Shown piece by piece: positions 55,508 to 64,000 of a stretch of DNA of 64,000 nt. The position numbers and the translations under genes were made by a program. The stretch is taken from NCBI GenBank assembly GCA_009760855.2, contig WPIO01000001.1, forward strand, positions 917,001 through 981,000, read 5' to 3'. This stretch comes from Cristatella mucedo. Taxonomy: Eukaryota; Bryozoa; Phylactolaemata; Cristatellidae. How positions within the stretch are numbered: position 1 is the stretch's first letter; every line of letters starts with the position of its first letter. The notes under the pieces are model-generated. The model worked only from the letters and a program-made list of their open reading frames with translations. It ran no database searches and was not told the DNA's origin.

Positions 55508-57257
55508 GGCTCAATGTCCAAGGAAGACCTAATGACAAGGCTCGCGTGTTGGCTCAATGTAGCACTGTTTGTGAGTGTGAGCCTTGAGATGGACCACAAG
55601 AACTCGAGTGCTGATTGTAGTCAGACAAATGCTAACAGTACCCTTGTTCAACAGGACCAGTATATAGGTTATCAAGGCAGTACTTCTGGCGTTCTACCGG
55701 CGCACTTTAGTGCCCATGGGGCTAAGGTCCGTCCCGGAAATTATTAGACCTTGAAATTCGTCAGCTACAGATTGATCAGATCGAGCACCTTGGCAGGGCC
55801 CAGGCGCTTGGATCAAGTCGGGTCGTTTCCTGACACTTCATTGGGAGCCGACAGTACGGATCACTCAGCAACCTTTACTCACGACGGGCATTCAGTAACC
55901 AACAAGAACAGTATGTGAAACGTAAAAGTTACTTGGGTTTAAATTGAGAAAAGGTTAAGGCTTTTAGCTTTACGACCAAAATGGTTCTCCGGAGTCTCGG
56001 CAAGTAGGAGAAACGAAACGTTTGAATGTTTACTAGGTATGCTCACAATCAGAACAACCAGTGCAAGGCAGAGCTCTACTGTTCAGCTCAGCATGAAAAC
56101 TCAGCCCCCCTCACGGGCTAGCTACTAGTTGGAGAATAGTCAGAAGCTATTCGGCATTCGGTGCCCAGCCCACAACAGACACTGTGTGAGAAGAAGGAAG
56201 CCTTCAGCAGATGCACTCAGAGAGATAGCTCGCCTACAGCCTTTTGATCCCTTCGAAAGAGAAAAGCGAATCTGAGAAGCCACTCATTAGGAAAGGATGT
56301 GGCCAGGGCAGTTAATCGCCGGCAAGAACTGGAAACCAAGGAGCCAACTCCAAGTTCGCCGAAGGTGCTGTGCTTGCAGTGGCAAAAAGCCGTTGCCGGT
56401 TTCTTTGGCTGCTAGCACCGCCGCCTATAAATTCAAAAATGGCTACTGTAGCAGCTATTATTTTACCCCTGTAGGTGTGCTACCAAGCTTTGCCTCCTGA
56501 CATTCTACGAAATGGCCGCGGCCCTTTTTCATAATGGTCACAGCAGGAAAAGGCAATATCAAAACCATTTCACTTTCAGATCGGAGAGGTGAAGACGAAT
56601 GTCGTTCACCTTCACCTAATTGGATGGGCAAAAAGCAAACGTCAGTTACACATTGTATGTCGTCTTCGGCACGTCGGTGACAAGGATTTAGTCACCAGCT
56701 TGCCACCTAAGAAGCACGACCAAGTAAAATTGTGTATCGCTAAGAAAAACACTATCTAAATTTGAAAAACGATAGAATCACTAATGTTGAGGTGTCTAGC
56801 TTGATGCATAGTATTGGTTGATCGCAACATGTCGTATTCCATTGATATGTACTCTACAACTGTATTTGGGATGACTGGATGCACTGGAACTTAAAGGGAA
56901 TACTTCGAGTATCTCTGATTGAGCGACAGTGCCGACATGCAGCTACAGCAGGCTTGCAGAATATGACTGCTCGAAATTGATGGAAAGGCCAGGGGACTGT
57001 TTCACGACATCTCTCAGCGATTGATGCCAACGAAAAGCAACTTACTGGGGACTGGGGGTCTCGAAGACAGCACATGCCGGACGACTGGGGTCTCGGAGAC
57101 AGCACATGCATTGCTGGAAGTGTAGCTGCCTGTTCAGCCAGGTACACAGTCGTTCCTACAACCCCGATTTCGGTATCGCGGCGAGATCGCCCTGAGGCTG
57201 ACCTGTGACAGGCGCCAGAGTAGTGACAGAGTCGAACCAAATGCAGTGGCTATCATC
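55508..57257 (+). repeat. Tandem array, unit 3
   Basis: Same layout, about 1.75 kb. Directly after the acceptor TTTCACTTTCAG (ends 56579), an open frame of 59 codons runs to 56759: IGEVKTNVVHLHLIGWAKSK, then RLRHVGDKDLVTSLPPKKHD. The same frame is recognisable but broken in units 2 and 4. The coiled-coil region of this unit has frameshifts. Confidence 0.8.
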
Positions 57258-60017
57258 ACAACGTTTAACGTCCGATGAAGAGATAATGTGAATGCTATCT
57301 AATCGGCTCAATACTGCAGTGTTTTTAGTGTAATTTTTTTTAGATAGACGACCTGAACTCAAGTGCTAGTTGGAGTCAGATAACTGCTAACAGTACCCGT
57401 GTTCAACAGGACCAGCATATAAGCTATTAAGGTAGTAGTTCAGTACTCAAGCTTAGAACTAAAGAGCCCGTGTAGCTACTATTGATACTGGACCTAATTG
57501 GACCTTAAAATTTGTTGGCTACACATTAATCAGATCAATAACCCTGTCAGCGTCTAGGTCCTTGGATCACATGAGGTCCAATCCCTGACTCTTTGTAGTG
57601 GCACCGATCACAATAGTCAGTCAGCAACCTTTACTCACAACTGGAATTCACTGAAGCATTAGTGCAGTATTGGAATCATAACAGCTACAGTGGGATCGGT
57701 TGTGAAAGGCTGAGGCTTTGAGCGTTACAACGCAAATGTTTTTCCATAAGTCTTGAGAGGTAGTACTAAAGACACGCTTAAATGTTTACTAGGGAAGCTG
57801 ACAGTCTGGCCAACCATTGCAAGGCTGAACCTTAGTATATAGCTCAGCATGGAAACTCATGCTCATTTACAGGTTAGCGGTGTAAGGGTTGACTGCAACT
57901 TTTCATCAATTGGCGTCGAGGCCACAGCAGACACTGTACGAGAAGCAGAAAGCGTCCAGCAGATGCCCACACAGAGCTCACCCGAAGCCTATTCCGTTCG
58001 AAAGAGAAAAACGAATCTGACTAGCCCCTAATTAAAATAAAGGCTGCATTGGCTGTGACACCAGGATCCACGCCACATCCGACAAAGATGCTGGGCCTGC
58101 ACAAGCAGAAAAGCTGCTCGTCGCCGGTTTCTTCACCAGCTACCTCAGCCGCCTATGGAAACATGGATGCCACTAAAGCAGCGTTTCTTTGATCTCTCCA
58201 GTTTTATTACCGAGCTTTGCTCTTGACGGAATATGTTATTGCAATAGCCTTAACTCATAATGGCAAGATTAGGTGGATGCAGTTGTAAAGCTATTTAACT
58301 TCCTAATCGCAGAAGATACGAAGACTGTCGTTCACCTTTGCCCAATTAGATACGTAGAAAACAGATTAGAAAGATACACTTGATAAAGCGATCTCCGAGA
58401 ACCCAATCTCTCTTTAGCCGGTTTACATTTGCCGCAAAGGAAAATGCAATTTAATGGTGAGTAATATCATGCTTGATGAAACAACTAATTTAATAATATG
58501 GTTCGGGGTGACATGCACGGGGTCACCATGCAAATGTGGTTAGTGGCAGCATGCACAGTGTCAGCACGCATAAGCACATCAAGGACCATACACAGGTACC
58601 CACAAAAAGCTGCTTCAAATAGCTGTATTTTTTCAAGTTCTTTTTAAATGTTGTCAGGTCAGAGGATGTTCTGACGCAGGTCGGGATGAAGATCCGGGCT
58701 TTGGAAGCATACGAACTACATGCATGGTCTCGAAAGGATTTGAGGTTTGTATGAGGTATTTGTAGAATGTCGGATTCCGAAAAGCAGGTGGTACGATGCT
58801 GGGCTTGATGGTGGAGTTTATCTTAGAGATAGGCTGGAGCCACAGAATAAAGTGACCTAAAAATTAGCGACATAACCTTGAAGTCAATGCGTTGGTTGAC
58901 TGGTAGCCAGTGCAGGTCGGCGAGAAGTGGTGTAATGTGGCAACTGAGACGATTACGACAGACAAGCCTAGCTGCAGAGTTTTGCACCAGCTGCAATCAC
59001 CTGATTGCACGTGCTGGTAGGCCAGTAAGGAGTGAGTTGCAGAAGTCGTGACGGGATGTGACGAATGCATGGAACAAATTGGACATGGTATCCTTATTTA
59101 AACAAGCCCAAATTTTAGCAATGTTAAGGAGCAGAAAATAGGTGGATTCGCATGTGGAGCTAATATTGTGATTTAACGAGAGGTCGCTTTGGAAAATGAC
59201 ACCTTCATTTGAGCTGATTCAACAGGAGATATGCTGGTAGAGCCAATTTTGAGCGTTAGCCTTTCCAATTACTGAATCACAGTGGTTTTGCCCATAACTA
59301 GTAAGTTAGTTCCATCACCATTTACTTTTAGAAAATTTGTGGCCATCCATGTGCGGATGTCATCAATACGTGCAGCAAGTGAGTTGAGAGAATTTGAGGT
59401 GCTCGAAGGCTATGAGAGATAGATCTGTCAAACTTTTTAAGCAGTCTTCGGCATGTCTGTGACAACGAGCTTGACACCAGCCTGCAACCTAAGATACGCA
59501 GCTTGTAAAGTTGTGTACGACGAAGAAAAAAGCGATTCAAATTTCTCAAATGATGGATTCAATACTGACGAAATGCCTTTCTGGACGCATTTCTTTGGTA
59601 GGGGGCTTATTTACTATTCTATTTATATATACTCCATTTTTTGTATGTGGATGATGCACTGGAACTGTGATGTCAATTTTGCGAACATCTCTAAATGAAC
59701 GAGAGTGCCGACATGCAGCCACAGTAGGCTCACAGAATGTGACCGCTTGACACCGACAGGGAGCCCAAGGGACTGAGATCAGAGTTTAACGATATCATCC
59801 AGCCAGCGATGTCAAAGCAACACACTGGGACTGATCGTCTCGCAGACATCACATGCAGGAGTTGCCACTCTTGGAATGGTCTCTGCCAGTTAAGCGTGAC
59901 ACGGCCGTTCCTGCAACCCTGATGTAGGGATTGCGGCCAGGTAGCAGGCCCTGAGGCTGGCCTGTGATAGGCGGCAGACTTGTGTCATAATCACCCCAAA
60001 TACGACAGCAAGCAGCA
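57258..60017 (+). repeat. Tandem array, unit 4, split by LINE-A
   Basis: Homologous to the other units at 57258-58360 and 59440-60017. The gap is a minus-strand LINE-A insertion. Without it the unit would be about 1.69 kb. Just after the insertion the frame LRHVCDNELDTSLQPKIRSL matches unit 3 (LRHVGDKDLVTSLPPK). Confidence 0.75.
58361..59440 (-). mobile_element. LINE-A 5'-truncated copy inserted in array unit 4
   Basis: It starts on the plus strand with the antisense 3' hairpin (AAAGCGATCTCCGAGAACCC) and continues through the antisense C-terminal domain (CAGCTGCAATCACCTGATTG, CACGTGCTGGTAGGCCAGTA) into the end of the RT near 59400. An inserted minus-strand frame at 58864-59070 reads QSGDCSWCKTLQLGLSVV, a frame-shifted version of the LVQNSAARLV block. 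The copy interrupts sequence that is continuous in the other units. Confidence 0.75.
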
Positions 60018-61150
60018 GGAGTTTCAATGTCCGTGGAACAGCTAATTACAAAGCTAGCCAATCGACTCAAAGTAGCAGTTTTTTGGGCGTGAGTGTTGAG
60101 ATAAATGACCAGCACTTGAATGCTCATTGTTGTCAGGTAAGTGCCAACAGTACCCGTGGTAAATGGGAAAATAAAAATATTTTATTATTGTGAATTTCGC
60201 ATACTACTTGAGCACTCAAGAGTCCAAGGGGCTACTGCCGGTCTTGGGTGGCAATGGACCGTGGAATACCTGGCTGTACATTGACCAGAGCAAGCACAGT
60301 GGCAGTGTCTAGGCCTTTTGATGACGTAGGGAGCGAGTTCCATAGTATAGGACAGGACCTGAGGGCACAATGAGGCTAGAACTGGTGCAGCGGTTCAGCT
60401 AGGTATGGAGTAGTAAAGCCGTGGTGGGCCTTGTGGGTCAGGATAAGAACTTGGCTCTGTATCCATTCGTCAAGACGAAGGCCTGGATTCGACAAGCAAG
60501 TCAAACCAGAACTCTGAATAAAGAATACACTGTGTATGGTCCTAGCAGTGCATTTGCATGTATTTATGACTGCTTACTCTGCCCAGTTCTCATTTAAGGA
60601 GCAGCCAGCTAGCTCTCTTGAGCACTCGTACTGCTTACGGTCGAAGGCGCGGTCTCTTGGCAAAAGTCGCTAGCGTGTCCCTGACACTTTGCTGTGGGAG
60701 CGCCCCACCGGTCATTCGGCAACCTTTACTCTCGACGGGCATTTAGTAAACCAGTAGAGCACCTCGTGAAACGTTACGGTATCTGGTGGTTAGGTGGGGA
60801 TAGGCTAATACTGTTGGGCTTAGTGCGAAAAATTTCTTGTAGTAGTCTTTAGAGGTTACTCAATGAGAAAGGGGAATATTTTCTATGGATGCAGCTAAAC
60901 AGACCAACCACTGCAAGACAGTGCCTTACTATTCAGCTAAGCCTGGCAACTCAGTGCCCTCACAAGTGAGCAATGGAAGGACGCCTCAGAAACTTTTAGG
61001 CAGACGGTGCAGTGGCCATGACAGCAACCCCATGAGCAGCACCAGCCCTTCAGCAGATGCACACACAGGGAGCTCATCCAAAACCTATTCCTCTTCGAAA
61101 GATAAGAGCCAAGATTATACAGCAGCCAGAAGTGGCACCCACAGTCGCTT
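60018..61150 (+). repeat. Tandem array, unit 5, truncated on the right and carrying LINE-B
   Basis: It matches the other units from the start block (TTTCAATGTCCGTGGAACAG) through the Ser-rich segment. A 126-codon ORF at 60885-61265 covers the latter: SPSADAHTGSSSKTYSSSKD, then KSQDYTAARSGTHSRLWADN. Similarity ends near 61150, before the splice donor and coiled-coil segment. A LINE-B scrap lies inside. Confidence 0.7.
60322..60480 (-). mobile_element. LINE-B C-terminal scrap inside array unit 5
   Basis: GAGTTCCATAGTATAGGACA, then GACCTGAGGGCACAATGAGG, GGTTCAGCTAGGTATGGAGT and GGGCCTTGTGGGTCAGGATA match the LINE-B fragment at 49855-50045 with an internal deletion. It is absent from units 1-4. 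Confidence 0.65.
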
Positions 61151-62859
61151 GTGGGCGGATAACGGTGGGTCCGGCAAGCTGGGTGTTGGTAACTCTATCC
61201 ACTTTCCCATTCCCACAGCAACCATACATGTAGAACTACCAGCTTTAGGCATCGGCTGGCACTGACAATTGCATGCAACAGCTGCCAATCGCTGGCAGGA
61301 TTACTCTCAACAACCTGAAAAACGTCCAAGGCTACTATATGTGTCGAGCCTTTAATGAGCCATGAGTTGCCATGTTTTGAACCATTCATCTTGTCAATGC
61401 CAGTGAGTTTGGCCGTTAACTCATCGACCACGGCGACTGTTGATCTGCCGCGTGTGCTGTTCCTACTAGCTAGTGCAGGCAAGCGACGGCTGAGCACAGC
61501 CACTAGCCATCTTGGCTTTGCAGCCAGGGACTTTTTTGCTGAAGTATGTACCAATTGAAGGACCACCAGCTGGATTTTAGCAACTGCGACACAGCAGGGG
61601 CATAGCCTTCGGCCAGGAACAAAGTAGGAATACGAGTTTCACAACGAAATGTAACCCCTCAGCATTGTCAGAAAATTCTCATTCTGGTTAAGGTAAGGCG
61701 GCTGTACACTTCATCAAACGTCTGGGGGGATTTTTTTCCGTTTTCATGGACATGTAGAGCAAACTTACTGCAACCGAAATCAGAATTTTTCTACAATGTT
61801 GCTGAACAAGCAGACATGCAGCACGCTCAGCCATTCTCAGCTGAACCTTCCTAAGAAGCCAAGCCGCTTGATCGAGAGTGTTCCGAGGATCTTAGAGTCT
61901 TCTTCTGATCGACTTGTGGGACGCTGTACTAGCTTGAAAAACCAAATGGCAATGACAACTGGGGTACCACCACGGCTTTACTGAGCTTGTCTGTTCAAAC
62001 ACGAGGCCGGCATTAACACGTTTCCGAAAAACTTCATATTGCCAAGAAGACTGGGTAAGCTGTCATACAATTCGCATCATATCTCACTGACTACCAAGCA
62101 GCCCCATATAATTATGTTAGGCCAGCAAGTTTCTTTAACTGGAACGTGCTAAAACAAATTATTTGGATTTTCCGCATCTGGGTACCGGTCCGATGGACAG
62201 AACTCACTAACTCTTCACACGATACCGCAACGAACAAGAGGCAATCGTTGCCTAATGAGGTGGTTAAGCAGTCATCAATCGACAGCTAAGGGACTCAATC
62301 CCTTGGTCTGCAGGTAACCCTGGTAGGTCAGCCTGCCAAAAGGGGTTGAGGCAGAGATCAGGCAGCTAACAGTTAACATGCTGTTATTTGGAAGAGGAAA
62401 GTGGTTCACTTCATGACCGGAAAATGTTGTTGGCATCACACTGACTACAGCCAATTGACGAGGGTCTGAATGCAAGGACAATGCTATTTCCCAGCAAATT
62501 GTACTTCGTTCAAAATTGGACTGTGGCTGTCAACAACAGCAGCAGGAGACAGCTTACCCAGCAGTTGAAGGGAAGCTTAAGTCTCCTCGGAAGCATAGGT
62601 GAAGTCCTGCTAGAAGCAAGTGAGATCGAGTTTTCAAGCGTAACACGGAAAATTGGCTGAGACCAAATCACCAGTGAGATCTAGATTTTAAACCGCAAGG
62701 AGTCTGGGAATGCAAAGCTTGTCCCGTCGCCTTGCTACGGCATTGGGGCACATCTGGGATAGCCATTCATGTCGAGTAAACTTTGGGTGCTTGCTGCATC
62801 TCCGATGGCGTTTTCCTCTTTCCTATTGTCCCTCCAGTCTCTTACAACAAAGATATATG
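61151..62859. other. Unassigned region right of the array
   Basis: A relatively GC-rich stretch. A 123-codon minus-strand ORF at 61195-61566 contains LAAKPRWLVAVLSRRLPALA and STHIVALDVFQVVESNPASD; I do not recognise it. No splice or repeat context supports it. ORFs at 61796-61984 (+) and 62275-62481 (-) are likewise unidentified. Confidence 0.25.
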
Positions 62860-63188
62860 TATAATAATAATAATAATAATAATAATTCACTTGATAAAGC
62901 ACCCTCAGAGAACTTAATCTCTCTCTATTCGCTTTACATTTGCGGTAAAGTGAAATGCAAGGGAATGGTAACTAAAATCATGCTTGAAAAACAAACGAAA
63001 TGAATAATATGATTAGGGGTGACGTGCACAGGGTCAGCATGCAAATGTGGTTAGTGGCAGCACGCACAGTGTCAGAAAGCATAAGCACATCAAGGACGAA
63101 TCACAGGGACCCACTACATGCTGTCCTAAATAGGTGTGTTTTTAGGTTCCTTTTAAATGTGGTCAGGTCAGGGGGATGTTCTGACGCA
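62860..63188 (-). mobile_element. LINE-A short 5'-truncated copy
   Basis: A clean (AAT)n tail at 62862-62886 is followed on the plus strand by CACTTGATAAAGCACCCTCA and the antisense hairpin, 3'UTR and last coding part (GTGTGTTTTTAGGTTCCTTT at 63136). It ends at GGGGGATGTTCTGACGCAAA. The good tail suggests a young insertion. Confidence 0.8.
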
Positions 63189-63729
63189 AAATATAGTAAT
63201 ACATATTTTAAATAATTAATAATTATTATTAGCATGGCCAAAATGTAGACTCTCACTGAACAGGAATTTAGAGCTAAGGCCATATATGAACGCTAATCTG
63301 GGACAGACCCTTGATTGGAAATGCTGGCTCCAGGTGAAGCCACGGGTCGCCCCAAATACAATGCAGCAGGCAACATTGTCTTTCACAGGAGACTTAAATT
63401 CACAATAAGAATTGTTATTCCTATGAGAGCCATTATCATGCATTCAACCATGAAGATTATATAGACTCTTACTGAGCTGCTCTGGATTGCAACCTTGACT
63501 CGATTCAGTGGCTGCATTTGGCATGCTTCTGCCTACTCCGAAATTTAAGCTACATGTCTTTAGTCTGCAGCATGCCATTCGTACTTCGGAATGGTATGCT
63601 ATTTTTACTTTGGTGCATCACGTCAATCGAAGCGTACTGTAAGCCAGTTGCTCAGCTTTGGCGAAGCCTAAAACCTGCAGAAGCCCAGTGCGTTCTGCCG
63701 ACTGGGGGTGGTGTGAACGCCTCGCCCTA
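63189..63729. other. Unassigned stretch
   Basis: No repeat match or supported gene. The plus-strand ORF at 63518-63730 largely overlaps the antisense of the retroelement-like fragment on the right. Confidence 0.25.
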
Positions 63730-63910
63730 GCAAAAATGCGAAAGCAGTAGTACTGCATGTGCTAGGTAAAACCACAGTCGGACTAGCAAACGTACGATTG
63801 CTATTCTCCGTGTGTGCTAACATACCATGCTTCTCTAGCCTGTAAATCGCATGAGCTATTGGCTGGGCACTAGCCTCTGGCTTCAAACTAACCCTTGGCA
63901 TGGAATCTGG
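63730..63910 (-). mobile_element. Probable Ty3/gypsy reverse-transcriptase fragment
   Basis: The minus-strand frame reads PRVSLKPEASAQPIAHAIYR, then LEKHGMLAHTENSNRTFASP and TVVLP. This resembles the start of the gypsy-type RT domain (pattern: polar/Pro stretch, then LE..G.L, then S.W/F.SP.V.V). Downstream RT motifs are missing. The fragment is short, so the assignment is tentative. Confidence 0.4.
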
Positions 63911-64000
63911 TTTACAACAAGTTTGCCAAAGGTTCAGTAGGCTAATATGATGTCAAATCGTGACTTTCTGCTAACGAATTGCCGATCGCCTTATGTTAAC

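Overview
The window looks like nuclear DNA from an invertebrate animal. Genes are split by GT-AG introns, non-LTR retrotransposons are abundant, and there is a tRNA-derived SINE family plus long (TA)n microsatellites. I see no bacterial-style gene organisation and cannot assign the species. Coordinates of decayed elements are approximate because boundaries were found by eye, by comparing copies with each other.

Only two genes are convincingly intact. They are paralogous, divergently oriented, four-exon genes for small secreted proteins made of a signal peptide plus one F5/8 type C (discoidin) domain: a minus-strand gene at 19391-24521 and a plus-strand gene at 40310-43689. Coding exons 2, 3 and 4 have identical lengths (167, 120 and 141 nt), intron phases match, and both have AATAAA 45 nt past the stop. 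About 70% of residues are identical by eye. Weaker exon-like minus-strand sequence at 8591-10299 suggests part of an unrelated multi-exon gene.

Layout. 1-7310: head-to-tail and nested copies of one CR1-like LINE family (LINE-A) on the plus strand. 8591-10299: unknown minus-strand exons. 11218-18150: more plus-strand LINE-A copies, including one nested in another. 19391-24521: discoidin gene 1, with a LINE-A copy in its first intron. 25532-31095: SINE copies and a nearly full-length but decayed LINE-A. 31450-37200: two diverged direct copies of a 1.1-1.5 kb segment flanking a decayed coding region (33942-35690, minus); a second decayed coding region lies at 39070-39675. 40310-43689: discoidin gene 2. 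45470-46180: an unidentified ORF pair. 47490-52030: LINE-A and LINE-B fragments, (TA)n tracts, a perfect palindrome and a possible inverted-repeat element. 52030-61150: a tandem array of five diverged units of about 1.74 kb that retain exon-like coding pieces and splice sites; two units carry LINE insertions. 62860-64000: a LINE-A tail and a probable Ty3/gypsy reverse-transcriptase fragment.

The most interesting material is the 1.74 kb array (apparently a degenerate, locally amplified gene of unknown family), the discoidin pair, the SINE family, and tiny 3'UTR-only LINE copies that landed twice within a few bases of the same position in the LINE ORF. I saw no CRISPR array, rRNA gene or free-standing tRNA gene, and nothing I would call a complete new molecular system.
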